Counted from the stretch's first letter, positions 1 through 8,393 are shown. The stretch is DNA of 64,000 nt from Streptomyces sp. M92 (GCF_028473745.1 NZ_CP101137.1:5394001-5458000); one strand, 5' to 3'. Program-made: numbers and translations. Notes: generated from the letters alone by a model not told the origin.

Positions 1-1
1 C

Positions 2-928
2 GCGGCCGTCGTAGGGGTATTGGCGGGGAGTCTCTGGCTGCGTACGGGGGACGTCGTGCTGTGGCTCCAGGGGTCGGCCCCGGACCTCATCGGCATGGCG
101 CTCGACGACCGGGTGCCGCGCGTGACCGCCGCCGTCGTCGCCGGAGCGGCACTCGGACTGGCCGGCTGCGTCGTGCAGGGCGCGGTACGCAACCCCCTTG
201 CCGAACCCGGCATCCTCGGCATCACCGCCGGCGCCGGACTGGGAGCGGCGGGCGTCGTCACGTCGGGCCTGTCCGGCGGACGGACGGTACTCATCGTGGT
301 GGCGATCGCGGCGGGGCTCGCCACGTTCGGGGCGATCGCCCTGCTGTCCTGGCGCGGCGGCTTCCTGCCCGACCGGTTCGTCCTGATCGGCATCGGCTGC
401 GGCTACGGACTCAGCTCCGTCACCACCTTCCTCCTCCTGCGCGCCGATCCGTACAACACACCCCGCATCTTCACCTGGCTCTCGGGCACCACGTACGGCC
501 GCACGTTCCCCGATGTCCTACCGGTCGCGGTCGCCCTGGCGCTCACACTGCCCGTACTGCTCGCCATGCGCAGCCGCCTCGACCTGCTCGCGGTAGACGA
601 GGACACCCCGCGCATAGTCGGCGTCAAGGTGGAGCGCACGCGCATCTTCGTGCTGGCAATTGCGGCCGTACTCGCGGCGCTCAGCGTGGTCGCCGTCGGC
701 GTCGTCGGTTTCGTGGGTCTCGTTGCCCCGCACCTCGCCCGGTCCCTCGTGGGCGCCCGGCACGGCCGCTCGATCCCGGTCGCGATGCTGCTTGGCGGCG
801 TACTGGTCTGTGCGGCCGACGCCCTCGGCCGCACGGTCGTCGCACCCTCCCAGGTACCGGCGGGACTGATGATCGCACTGGCCGGCGCACCGTACTTCGT
901 CTGGGTGCTCCGGCAGTCCCGCGCCTGA
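2..928 (+). CDS. FecCD-family iron-siderophore ABC transporter permease (5' end outside window)
   Basis: Inner-membrane permease of the BtuC/FecCD family, which imports ferric siderophores or cobalamin together with a lipoprotein receptor and an ATPase. The reading frame is already open at base 2 and no convincing ribosome site precedes the TTG at 20, so the gene very probably begins before the window; the visible ~308 codons lack only an N-terminal stretch of a ~330-350 residue family. Diagnostic is the conserved block RVPRVTAAVVAGAALGLAGC followed by VQGAVRNPLAEPGILGI, typical of FecCD proteins, then several long hydrophobic helices and the cytoplasmic GVKVERTR loop before VGFVGLVAPHLAR. 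The gene ends 37 bases before a C39-like peptidase gene on the same strand. Substrate cannot be read from the sequence. Confidence 0.9.
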   Translation, partial: AAVVGVLAGSLWLRTGDVVLWLQGSAPDLIGMALDDRVPRVTAAVVAGAALGLAGCVVQGAVRNPLAEPGILGITAGAGLGAAGVVTSGLSGGRTVLIVVAIAAGLATFGAIALLSWRGGFLPDRFVLIGIGCGYGLSSVTTFLLLRADPYNTPRIFTWLSGTTYGRTFPDVLPVAVALALTLPVLLAMRSRLDLLAVDEDTPRIVGVKVERTRIFVLAIAAVLAALSVVAVGVVGFVGLVAPHLARSLVGARHGRSIPVAMLLGGVLVCAADALGRTVVAPSQVPAGLMIALAGAPYFVWVLRQSRA

Positions 929-965
929 CACCCACCCACCCTTCCCTCACCCCCGGGAGCACCGG

Positions 966-2060
966 ATGCCGATCCAGCAGGAGACGCCGGTCATGAGCGT
1001 CGTCGTACCGTTCGAGGCCGGAATGCCCGTCGGCCGGCACGAGGTGCCGAAGCGCTGGCACGCGGTCGACCGCTCGGCGCACCACCCGCACATCGTGGCC
1101 GTCGTGGGGGACGACGGTACTGAGTGGACCGCCGCCGCGCTCGTGACGGCGCGTCCGCAGGCGGCCTACCTGAAGATCGTCGATGCCGTCGGTGACGTAC
1201 GGGTGGTCGTCGCCGCGGTCGTCGACCATGCCCGTCGGCAGGGCCTGGCGCAGGTCAAGTGGGAAGGCTGGACGGTGAGTCCCGAGGACGCCGCCGCAGC
1301 GGGCTTCACCGCACTGCGCCCGCCGCTCGGTCAGGGAGTCGAGCAGGGGGAGGAGACGGCGGGACCCACCACGGGATACGTGCTCTGGTTGGGCGACGGG
1401 ACACCGGCCCCGCCCCCGTACTACGGCCAGACAACCCACTTCACCTGCGGTGCCGTCACCGCCCTCGTCGCCCAGACACATGCGGGCCAAGTATCCCGGG
1501 AGGCACTCGACCGCCGCGCAGAGCTGTCGTTCTGGCGCGGCGCGACCAACTTCCCCGCCTGCGAACCCGTCGGACTGGGCGTCGCCGTACGCCGAGCCTG
1601 GCCATCGTCCTCCGTCACGGTCCACCTCGACACCGACCGGCCCGTCCTCCTCGGCCACCTCCCCGAACACGAACAAGAGTGGCGCGCGATCCTCCAGCGG
1701 ACCTCGCGTACGGAGGCGGAACAGACCGGCGTCCCGGTCGACCCGGACCGCCTCCCCATGACCGCCATCCGCGCCGCAGTCGAACGCCGGGAACATGTAC
1801 TGCTCCTCATCTCGCTCGACGCGATGCTCGGGTTCGACGTACCGCACTGGGTGCTCTGTCACGGCGCAGTGCCGGGCGCCCTCGTGATCGACGATCCATG
1901 GGCCAACACGGCGACGGGGGACACCTGGCTCGACGCCCACTTGCTGCCCGTCCCGGACACCGCGCTCGACATGATGTCCACCCACGCGCCGGACAGCTTC
2001 CGCGGCGCCGTGACCATCGCAAGTGCGCGGGCCCCTCATCCGTGTTGTGACTGTTCCTGA
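966..2060 (+). CDS. C39-like (papain-fold) peptidase family protein
   Basis: A 364-residue protein with the bacteriocin-peptidase-like C39/DUF3335 signature. The block YYGQTTHFTCGAVTALVAQ places a candidate oxyanion Gln155 and nucleophile Cys161; His294 in DVPHWVLCHGA and Asp309/310 in VIDDPW complete a plausible Cys-His-Asp triad. The first ~145 residues precede this domain and are not recognised. There is no signal peptide. The ATG at 966 follows a good GGGAG site six bases upstream. It may be co-transcribed with the FecCD permease. The last residues (PHPCCDCS) are odd and lie only ~180 bases from transposase debris, so the natural C terminus may have been altered. Substrate is unknown; processing of a peptide is an inference from the fold. 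Confidence 0.7.
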   Translation: MPIQQETPVMSVVVPFEAGMPVGRHEVPKRWHAVDRSAHHPHIVAVVGDDGTEWTAAALVTARPQAAYLKIVDAVGDVRVVVAAVVDHARRQGLAQVKWEGWTVSPEDAAAAGFTALRPPLGQGVEQGEETAGPTTGYVLWLGDGTPAPPPYYGQTTHFTCGAVTALVAQTHAGQVSREALDRRAELSFWRGATNFPACEPVGLGVAVRRAWPSSSVTVHLDTDRPVLLGHLPEHEQEWRAILQRTSRTEAEQTGVPVDPDRLPMTAIRAAVERREHVLLLISLDAMLGFDVPHWVLCHGAVPGALVIDDPWANTATGDTWLDAHLLPVPDTALDMMSTHAPDSFRGAVTIASARAPHPCCDCS

Positions 2061-2182
2061 AACCGCCAAGTTCACGCCCGACCGTCGTCCTTGAGGGTAC
2101 GGTGGGTTCCACCGTCGGGTCAGTCAGAAGGACATCGCGCTGGCGGAACCAAGCCCTGTACTGGCAAGTAGCATCCTTGGCT

Positions 2183-2205
2183 GCGTGCGTCAGACTCGCG
2201 CACGC
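2183..2205. terminator. Possible hairpin downstream of the C39-like peptidase
   Basis: Perfect 7-bp inverted repeat GCGTGCG / CGCACGC around a 9-base loop. It could end transcription of the FecCD/peptidase unit. There is no T-tract, as is usual in high-GC actinomycetes, and chance is not excluded. Confidence 0.3.
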
Positions 2206-2239
2206 AAACGCCCACAGTGCACGTACTGATTTCGGCTCG

Positions 2240-2935
2240 TCAGGGTGAGGCTGGTTCGTCGAGGGTGCCGGACCGGTACTGAAGGCGCTTGAGCCGGTTG
2301 CGTACGAGTGCTTCGAGCCGGTCGAGGGCGACGACGGCGAGGTTGGCCAGGCTGCGTTTGACGTGCGCCCATACCCACTCGACGGGGTTGAGGTCAGGTG
2401 AGTAAGCGGGCAGGAGGAACACCTTCAGCCATGCACGCTCGGCGATCAGCTTGCCCATGGCGTGGGAGACGTGGGTGTTCAGCCGGTCTCAGACCAGCAC
2501 GATGGGTGCCTTGACGAGTTGGTGGACGCCGTCGATCAGCGCGATGAAGTCCCGCTCGCCCATGCGGCGGCGTGTGTTCTTGCCCGCTCGGTGAACGCGC
2601 AGGCGGTGGCACAGCCGGGCCCGGGAGCCGGGCCGCATGGCGATCAGTCCGGCCACGGACAGGAGCGGCGGCCGCTCACCGTCACCCGCGGAGTCACTCC
2701 GCGCCGGCCCCAGGTGCGTCCCCGGGGCGGCCGACGGGTGAACCCAGTTTCGTCCTCGAAGCAGATGTACCCCCCGCAGGCCGCCCGGGCTCTTTTACCT
2801 CCGCCCAGGTCGCCTCCCTCCACACGGTGACGGCCCTCTCGTCGCGCTCGGCAACCCTGCGTGCGGGCACCTGCGGACTGAAGCCGAGCCGGTGCATCAG
2901 CCGCGTCGCGCCGACTCCCACGACTGAAACTGACA
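2240..2935 (-). pseudogene. IS630-family transposase remnant (multiply disrupted)
   Basis: Reading leftward, three pieces of one IS630-type transposase lie in three frames. The first (about 2935-2790) holds helix-turn-helix-like text, GATRLMHRLGFSPQVPARR. The second (about 2785-2650) holds the first catalytic Asp region, FEDETGFTRRPPRGRTWGRR. The third (about 2600-2240) holds the second Asp and last Glu region, VDRLNTH-like and LPAYSPDLNPVEWVWAHVKR. Two frameshifts separate the pieces, and a TGA at 2489-2491 replaces the Trp normally found in the LVWDRLNTH motif. The N-terminal ~100 residues are missing, and the upstream side abuts a pirin fragment, so one end of the element has been lost. 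It cannot encode a working transposase. A TA near 2225 may mark the surviving left end. Confidence 0.85.
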
Positions 2936-2985
2936 GTTTGCTGACCGTCAGGCATTCGACACGCCTCTGAACTGCGGAAACGTCG

Positions 2986-3162
2986 ATGAAGCTCGCTATG
3001 TGGTGGAACTTCGTCGGACGGTCGCACGACGAGATAGTGCAGGCGCGTGAGGACTGGATGAAGGGCGACCGCTTCGGCGAGGTGCACGGCTATGACGGAG
3101 CTCCGCTGCCCGCGCCGGAACTGCCGAACGCGCCCTTGAAACCGCGACGAAGGGCGCGCTGA
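2986..3162 (+). pseudogene. Pirin C-terminal fragment
   Basis: A 58-codon open frame whose product contains MWWNFVGRSHDEIVQAREDW and, further on, GEVHGYDGAPLPAPELP, the hallmark C-terminal end of bacterial pirin (a cupin protein of roughly 300 residues). The N-terminal cupin domain, with its metal-binding histidines, is absent. The frame meets a TGA at 2968-2970 and then transposase debris. I read this as the tail of a pirin gene cut by the IS630 element and later decay. The ATG at 2986 is internal to the original gene, so this is unlikely to be a real start. Confidence 0.75.
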
Positions 3163-3217
3163 CATCCTGCGGCGACCGCGTTCGGCTTCAGCCGCGCCTT
3201 TGCCGCCCTCACCGGCG

Positions 3218-4165
3218 TCAGCCGTGGTGTTCCGAGGCTCCGTCCGCCGTGGGCACACGGCCCAGCGTAGGCCGCAGGACCGGGGCATGGCGGGCCAAGA
3301 ATGCCCACAGCTGGTCGGCGACCGGTCCGTGAGGCCGGTCGCGTCGGCGAGCTGCGGAGAGCTCTTCGACCACACCGGGAAAGTGCCGTCCGGCGATGGA
3401 AAGCAGGCTCCCGTCACGTAACTCGGTCTCGATCAGGAAACGCGGCACGTGTCCCCACGCCATGCCGTGCAGGATCAGTTCCTTTTTCATGAGGTGATCA
3501 GGAACGGAGGTCCGGGGCGCGCCTTCGACCAGGAAATGGCCTTGTTCGGACGGATGCCGCGCCGAATCCCGGATCACGCATTGGGTGAAGGGCTGCATCC
3601 GCTGCGGCGTGATGTCGGTGTCCGGAGGAAAGGGCAGGAAACCGGGTGCCACGACGGGCACCGCCGCCACGCGACCGAGATCGATCCATTCCATCCGCAC
3701 GTCGCTCTTGGGGACGCGGTGCACGATGAGGTCGGCTTCGTCCTCCAGCAGCCGCTCCCAGGGGCCCGTGACCGTCTCGAACTGGAGGTGCAGCCGCGTC
3801 TGCGGGTGTGAGGCGAAGAAGCGGCTGAGCATCTCCAGCACCGGTGGGAGCGGACACAGGTCCCCGACGACCACGTGCAGTTCGGCCTCTTCGCCCATCG
3901 CCAACTGGGTGGCGTAGGTCTGTAGTTCCTCGGCCTCGTGCAGCAGGAAGCGGACCTTGCGGTGAAAGGCACGGCCCGCCTCGGTGAGCTGGACCCGGTA
4001 GCCCGAGCGATCCAGCAGGGCCAGCCCCAGCTGGCGCTCCAGCTTGGCGACCGCCGCGAACACAGAGGGGTGCGAGCGGTGCAACCGCTCGGCGGCGGCC
4101 TGGAAACCGCCGTGGAGCACGACGGCGTTGAAGCACTGCAACTCGTGGAGCGTGAAGTTCGACAT
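3218..4165 (-). CDS. LysR-family transcriptional regulator with a TTA codon
   Basis: A 315-residue LysR-type regulator. The N-terminal winged helix-turn-helix occupies about residues 5-64 (TLHELQCFNAVVLHGGFQAA, then KLERQLGLALLDRS), followed by the linker helix and a periplasmic-binding-protein-like effector domain from about residue 93. It is divergent from an alpha/beta hydrolase gene, with a 99-bp shared intergenic region carrying an inverted repeat; LysR proteins normally control such a neighbour and themselves. Leu249 is encoded by TTA (minus-strand codon at 3421-3419), the rare codon read only by the bldA tRNA in Streptomyces. This is the only in-frame TTA I noticed in the window. Translation may therefore depend on developmental stage. 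The effector is unknown; an aromatic-catabolism intermediate is suggested by the enol-lactonase-like neighbour. Confidence 0.9.
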   Translation of the reverse strand: MSNFTLHELQCFNAVVLHGGFQAAAERLHRSHPSVFAAVAKLERQLGLALLDRSGYRVQLTEAGRAFHRKVRFLLHEAEELQTYATQLAMGEEAELHVVVGDLCPLPPVLEMLSRFFASHPQTRLHLQFETVTGPWERLLEDEADLIVHRVPKSDVRMEWIDLGRVAAVPVVAPGFLPFPPDTDITPQRMQPFTQCVIRDSARHPSEQGHFLVEGAPRTSVPDHLMKKELILHGMAWGHVPRFLIETELRDGSLLSIAGRHFPGVVEELSAARRRDRPHGPVADQLWAFLARHAPVLRPTLGRVPTADGASEHHG

Positions 4166-4186
4166 TGTTCCGACAACCTACAGAGT

Positions 4187-4210
4187 ACTTCCAGTTTTTG
4201 TAATAGAAGT
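4187..4210. promoter_or_regulatory. Candidate LysR operator in divergent intergenic region
   Basis: ACTTC (4187-4191) and GAAGT (4206-4210) form an inverted repeat around an AT-rich 14-base spacer, unusual in this GC-rich sequence. Its position midway between the divergent LysR and hydrolase starts fits a LysR recognition site. This is inferred from context. Confidence 0.5.
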
Positions 4211-4264
4211 CTGCAAACGGCGTCCATAGGCTGGGCACACAACCGCTGGACAACTGGAGCTGGC

Positions 4265-5074
4265 ATGACTTCTCCGACCCGTACCACCACCATCACGACC
4301 GGCGACGGCGTCCGTATCGCTTACCGATTCGACGGAGACGGGAGCAAGCCGGTACTGCTGCTCTCCAACTCCATCGGTACCGACCTCCACATGTGGGACG
4401 GCCAGGTGCCGGCTCTGACCGAGCACTTCCGGCTGCTGCGGTACGACGCGCGCGGCCACGGCGCCTCCGACGTCCCGAGCGGCCCGTACTCCCTGGACCG
4501 GCTGGGGCGCGACGTGGTGGAGCTGCTGGATGCCCTGAAGCTGCGGCGGGTGCACGTGCTGGGCCTGTCCCTGGGTGGCATCGTCGCGCAGTGGTTGGGG
4601 ATCCACGTCCCGGAGCGTGTCGACCGCCTGGTGCTCTCCAACACCGCCGCGTACCTGGGCCCGGCGAATCAATGGGACCGCCCCATCGCCGAACTGCTGG
4701 CAGCCCCCGACATGCGGGACACCACGGAGATGTTCATGAGCAACTGGTTCCCGGCCCGCATGCTGCGAGGCGACGACGAGGTCGTCGAGGGTTTCCGCCG
4801 CACCCTGCTCGTCACGGAGCGCGAGGGCGTGGCCGGGAGCTGGGCCGCGGTGCGCGACTACGACCTGCGCCGCACGGCCGCCCTCATCGACAGTCCGACG
4901 CTGGTCGTAGCGGGTGAGCACGACACCGTCACGTCCGCCGAGCACGGGAAGGAACTCGCCGCGACCGTTCCCGGCGCACGGTTCACCGTGCTGCCCACGG
5001 TGCACATGGCGAACGTCGAAGGTCAGGCCGAGTTCCTGACCGCCGTGCTGGCCTTCCTGACGGAACCGTCCTGA
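4265..5074 (+). CDS. Alpha/beta hydrolase, 3-oxoadipate enol-lactonase-like
   Basis: A 269-residue cytoplasmic alpha/beta hydrolase resembling PcaD, which opens beta-ketoadipate enol-lactone in the protocatechuate pathway. The nucleophile elbow GLSLGG places Ser102, AGEHDTVT places Asp220 and PTVHMANVE places His247. The oxyanion segment is LLLSNSIGTDLHMWD, and the NSIGTD start is characteristic of enol-lactonases and related perhydrolases. The start at 4265 follows GGAG; an in-frame extension upstream would run through the divergent promoter region and is rejected. No other pca gene is nearby, so the true substrate is uncertain. The divergent LysR gene is its likely regulator. Confidence 0.85.
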   Translation: MTSPTRTTTITTGDGVRIAYRFDGDGSKPVLLLSNSIGTDLHMWDGQVPALTEHFRLLRYDARGHGASDVPSGPYSLDRLGRDVVELLDALKLRRVHVLGLSLGGIVAQWLGIHVPERVDRLVLSNTAAYLGPANQWDRPIAELLAAPDMRDTTEMFMSNWFPARMLRGDDEVVEGFRRTLLVTEREGVAGSWAAVRDYDLRRTAALIDSPTLVVAGEHDTVTSAEHGKELAATVPGARFTVLPTVHMANVEGQAEFLTAVLAFLTEPS

Positions 5075-5244
5075 CAGGCGGCACTGCCCACAGGTTCCAG
5101 AACGCGGCCGATCCAGCGGTCCCGGTGGCTGGTGCCGCCCCTGGCACTAATCCGTTCACTTGCGTCGCTGATGCCGATGGGCTGCCGCGGTGACACCCGG
5201 TTGACTTCGGAGTTGTCCGACAGAAATCGAGGAGACAGCCCTTC

Positions 5245-5685
5245 ATGAACCTTGTGTCACCGGTGCTCGTGGGCATCGTCTTCTGCTTGCTGATGTCCCT
5301 GATCAAAGAACCGCACCGGCGCCGCTTCAACGCGGTCATCGTGGGCGGAGCCGGTGCCGCGTATCTGAGCGGAGGCGGTTTCGGCCCCTGGGAGCTCCCG
5401 TTCGTCGCGCTCGTGGCCTACATCGCCTACCGCGGCTTGGACTCCTGGACGTTCATCGGTGTCGGCTGGCTGCTGCACACCGCTTGGGACGTGGTCCACC
5501 ACCTCAAGGGCAACCCGATCCTGCCCTTCCACCACGACTCGTCCCTCGCCTGCGCGATCTGCGATCCGGTCATCGCCCTGTGGTGCTTTCGCGGAGGGCC
5601 TTCCCTGGTCAGGTCCCTCCGCCTCCGGTTCGGGCCCGACCGGAGGGCGGACCACGCGCACGAGCACGCTCGCGCCACCCCTTGA
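5245..5685 (+). CDS. DUF6010-type small membrane protein
   Basis: A 146-residue protein with about four hydrophobic segments (MNLVSPVLVGIVFCLLMSLI, the VIVGGAGAAYLSGGG region, PFVALVAYIAY and FIGVGWLLHTAWDVVHHL). A conserved-looking His/Cys-containing stretch, NPILPFHHDSSLACAICDP, follows, and the tail is charged and histidine-rich. It matches what I know as the DUF6010 family; no function is established. A strong GAGGAGA site precedes the ATG. The gene is monocistronic, convergent with the amidase gene on the other strand (37 bases between ends). Confidence 0.75.
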   Translation: MNLVSPVLVGIVFCLLMSLIKEPHRRRFNAVIVGGAGAAYLSGGGFGPWELPFVALVAYIAYRGLDSWTFIGVGWLLHTAWDVVHHLKGNPILPFHHDSSLACAICDPVIALWCFRGGPSLVRSLRLRFGPDRRADHAHEHARATP

Positions 5686-5721
5686 CCGGGTCGGCGTGGC
5701 GCTTCCCCCATGACCGTCGGC

Positions 5722-7350
5722 TCAGTGCGCGTCCCCGGACGGCAGGGTGGGCAGGTACGCCGGTGCTCGCCAGGCGCCCAGCCGGCGCTCCACCGCCGCA
5801 CCGAGGGCCAGCAGTCCGGCGTCCTGGTGTTCGCCGGCCATCAGGAGCAGGCCGACCGGGAGTTCGCCGACGAACCCGGCGGGCACGGACAGGGACGGGT
5901 ACCCGGCGACGGCGGCGGGCGTGGAGGACGGGATCACGTCGTCGTCCCCTCGCCCGCAGTCGGTGGTCCACGCGGGCGGGTTCGTCGGGGCGGCGATGGC
6001 GTCCAAGCCGTGTTCGGCCATGGTCTCGTCGATGGACCGCCGGGAGAGGTCCCGCAGTTCGGCGCGCATCGCCCGGTACCGCGGGTCGGTCGTCGGCGGC
6101 GCGGCCAGGGCCTGCTCGAACAGTTCCTGGCCGGCGAAGCAGGCCTGTTCGGCCGGGTGGGTGCGGTTGAACTCGATCAGCTCGGTGAGGTCCTGAGGCC
6201 CGTCGCGCGTGGTGAGGTAGGCGTCGATGTCCCGGTGGAACTCGCTCAGCAGGGCCGGGAACTCGAGTTCGGCGAGTCGCTCCTGGTAGGGCGGGGTCAC
6301 CTCGACGATGTGTGCTCCCGCGGCACGCAGGTCAGCCGCGGTACGGGTCATCAGGGCGTCCACCTCCGAGCCGAGCGACGGCAGTCGCCACAGCCCGATC
6401 CGCTTGCCGCGCAGTGCGCCTGGCCGGGTGGCGGCATCCCTGAGCTGCCGTGCGCGCTCCCCGCCGGCCTCGTTGCCGCTGCCGTCCTCGGTGATCACGG
6501 AGAGGGTGAGAGCGGTGTCGGTCACGTTGCGTGCCATCGGGCCGGCCGTGTCCTGTTCGGCGGAGATCGGGACGATGCCCGACTGGCTGACCAGCCCGAG
6601 GCTGGGTTTGAGGCCGACCACGCCGTTCATCCCGGCCGGGCAGACGATCGAACCGTCGGTCTCGGTGCCGATCGCCACCTGCGCCAGCGACGCGGCGAGC
6701 GCGGCGGCCGAGCCGGAGGAGGAGCCGCAGGGATTGCGGTCCAGCACGTACGGGTTGTGCGTCTGGCCGCCCACCGCCGACCACCCCGAGGTCGGCTTCG
6801 CCGCGCGGAAGTTGGCCCATTCGGACAGGTTGGTCTTGCCGAGGATCACCGCGCCGGCCGCCCGCAGCCTCTTCACCAGTGCGGCGTCGGTGGCCGGCGG
6901 ACTCCCGGTCAGGGCCAGCGATCCGGCGGTCGTCGGCATGTCCCGGGTGTCGATGTTGTCCTTGAGGAGTACCGGGATGCCGTCGAGCGGGCCGCGGGTC
7001 CGGCCGAGGCGGTGCCGTACGTCGCTGGCGGCCGCCTGACGCAGCGCGGTCGGGTCGGTGCGCAGTACCGCGTTGACCGTCGGGTCGACGGCCTCGATCC
7101 GCCGGAGGTAGGCGAGGGTCAGCCGGTACGACGTCAGTGACCCGCGCCGCATGTGTTCCTGCAACTCGGGAATCGTCACCGTGTCCAGGTCCACCCCGCG
7201 CACGAGCGCGGCCTCGGCGGCGGCCGACGAGACGCCGGTACCGGACGCGGTGGGCTCGGCGGCCACCGCACGATGGCCCGGCACGCCCGCTGCCAGGAGC
7301 GGTGCCACGGCCAGGGCGGCGGTGAGCGCCGCCATGCTTGTCGTCCTCAT
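5722..7350 (-). CDS. Secreted amidase (amidase-signature family)
   Basis: A 542-residue amidase-signature enzyme that hydrolyses an amide or peptide-amide bond with a Ser-cisSer-Lys triad. The Lys lies in GIPVLLKDNIDTRDMPTTAG and the Ser-rich core is NPCGSSSGSAAALAASLAQV followed by GTETDGSIVCPA. The chosen start, ATG at 7350, gives a clean signal peptide (MRTTSMAALTAALAVAPLLA, cleavage after about AVAA), so the enzyme is exported. The frame stays open upstream, but only across a 45-bp tandem repeat that looks non-coding. The gene stands alone, convergent with the DUF6010 gene. Related secreted amidases act on peptide amides or other extracellular amides; specificity cannot be read here. Confidence 0.88.
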   Translation of the reverse strand: MRTTSMAALTAALAVAPLLAAGVPGHRAVAAEPTASGTGVSSAAAEAALVRGVDLDTVTIPELQEHMRRGSLTSYRLTLAYLRRIEAVDPTVNAVLRTDPTALRQAAASDVRHRLGRTRGPLDGIPVLLKDNIDTRDMPTTAGSLALTGSPPATDAALVKRLRAAGAVILGKTNLSEWANFRAAKPTSGWSAVGGQTHNPYVLDRNPCGSSSGSAAALAASLAQVAIGTETDGSIVCPAGMNGVVGLKPSLGLVSQSGIVPISAEQDTAGPMARNVTDTALTLSVITEDGSGNEAGGERARQLRDAATRPGALRGKRIGLWRLPSLGSEVDALMTRTAADLRAAGAHIVEVTPPYQERLAELEFPALLSEFHRDIDAYLTTRDGPQDLTELIEFNRTHPAEQACFAGQELFEQALAAPPTTDPRYRAMRAELRDLSRRSIDETMAEHGLDAIAAPTNPPAWTTDCGRGDDDVIPSSTPAAVAGYPSLSVPAGFVGELPVGLLLMAGEHQDAGLLALGAAVERRLGAWRAPAYLPTLPSGDAH

Positions 7351-7385
7351 GGGCCACAGCTCACTACAGGGTCCCGTCGGGCACA

Positions 7386-7475
7386 AGAGGCCGTCCTTCC
7401 AGGGGGGTTCATGTGATCCGGCCGCCCGCGAGAGGCCGTCCTTCCAGGGGGGTTCATGTGGTCCGGCCGCCCGCG
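7386..7475. repeat. 45-bp tandem direct repeat upstream of the amidase gene
   Basis: Two adjacent 45-bp copies (7386-7430 and 7431-7475), each beginning AGAGGCCGTCCTTCCAGG, differ at one base (A or G in GTGATCC/GTGGTCC). They lie 36 bases upstream of the amidase ATG, in its promoter region. Function unknown. Confidence 0.9.
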
Positions 7476-7527
7476 AGCGCGCGGCGAGAGGGTCCTGGCT
7501 GCCCGGCGGTTGCCTGTGCCCAACCCC

Positions 7528-7584
7528 TTGACGCCCCCTCATCTGCCGCTAAGGTCTAGACCTGCGAGGTGAAGGTCTAGACCT
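7528..7584 (+). promoter_or_regulatory. LPMO promoter with two DasR-like (dre) boxes
   Basis: Two identical palindromes AGGTCTAGACCT lie at 7552-7563 and 7573-7584, spaced 21 bp (two helical turns). They share the GTCTAGAC core of DasR-responsive elements, which make chitinolytic genes inducible by N-acetylglucosamine signals in Streptomyces. A candidate -35 TTGACG (7528-7533) and weak -10 TAAGGT (7550-7555, 16-base spacer) place the first box on the -10 and the second at about +10 to +20, a repressing arrangement. Confidence 0.8.
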
Positions 7585-7667
7585 AATTCGGGTACTGGCC
7601 GGTGACGTCGTGAGCCGGGGCGGGCTGGTCCGGTGCGGACCGCGTGGATCGAAGGGAATGAGATGTC

Positions 7668-8393
7668 ATGCGCATGAAAAGAAGAGTCGCTGTCGCCGTG
7701 GGAGCTCTGGTCGCTCCGGTGATCGCCGTGAGCCTTCCGGCGCCCTCCGCGAGCGCTCACGGCTGGGTGGTGTCGCCGGGGAGCCGGCAGGACCAGTGCG
7801 CCGCGGGCGTCGTGGACTGCGGTCAGATCAAGTACGAGCCGCAGAGCGTGGAGGGCCCCAAGGGACTCAACAGCTGCAGCGGCGGCAACGCCCAGTTCGC
7901 CGAACTGGACGACGACAGCAAGGGCTGGCGGGTCACGCCGGTCGGCTCCACGCACACCTTCACCTGGCACCACACGGCTCGGCACGCCACCGCCAACTGG
8001 CAGTACTTCATCGGCAACCAGAAGGTCGCCGAGTTCGACGGCAACGGCGCCCAGCCCGCCCCCGACGTGAGCCACCAGGTGAACTTCGGCGGCTTCACCG
8101 GCAAGCAGAAGGTGCTGGCCGTCTGGAACGTCGCGGACACCGGCAACGCCTTCTACTCCTGCATCGACGTCAACATCGGCGGAACCGGCGGCGGCGACGG
8201 TGGCGGTGACGGCGGCGGCGACGGTGAACCGGGCGACTGCGTCGCGGCGGCCTGGAACGCCGGGAACGTCTACAACGGCGGCGACACCGTCTCCCACGGC
8301 GGCCACACGTGGCGGGCGAAGTGGTGGGTGACCGGCGAGGAGCCCGGTACCACCGGCGAGTGGGGCGTCTGGGAAGACCTCGGGGCCTGCTAG
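7668..8393 (+). CDS. Chitin-type lytic polysaccharide monooxygenase (AA10) with C-terminal CBM5/12
   Basis: A secreted copper monooxygenase that oxidatively cleaves crystalline chitin or cellulose chains. Residues 1-30 are a signal peptide ending PSASA; cleavage exposes His31 (HGWVVSPGSR), the N-terminal histidine of the copper histidine brace. His106 in TWHHTARHATANW is the second brace ligand. The AA10 domain runs to about residue 167, a Gly-Asp linker (GGGDGGGDGGGDG) follows, and residues ~190-241 form a CBM5/12 chitin-binding module with the aromatic patches AWNAGNVYNGG and TWRAKWWVTGEEPGT. The module type favours chitin. Two DasR-like boxes overlap the promoter, supporting chitin-linked control. 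A strong hairpin follows the stop. No copper chaperone gene is adjacent. Confidence 0.95.
   Translation: MRMKRRVAVAVGALVAPVIAVSLPAPSASAHGWVVSPGSRQDQCAAGVVDCGQIKYEPQSVEGPKGLNSCSGGNAQFAELDDDSKGWRVTPVGSTHTFTWHHTARHATANWQYFIGNQKVAEFDGNGAQPAPDVSHQVNFGGFTGKQKVLAVWNVADTGNAFYSCIDVNIGGTGGGDGGGDGGGDGEPGDCVAAAWNAGNVYNGGDTVSHGGHTWRAKWWVTGEEPGTTGEWGVWEDLGAC

Noticed and set aside
2644..3417. 257-codon minus-strand frame spanning the LysR end, pirin fragment and transposase
   Set aside because: It joins unrelated pieces by chance; only its last ~40 codons match IS630 transposase.
5196..5225. TTGACT element upstream of the DUF6010 gene as a promoter
   Set aside because: No acceptable -10 at 16-18 bases; not listed as a feature.
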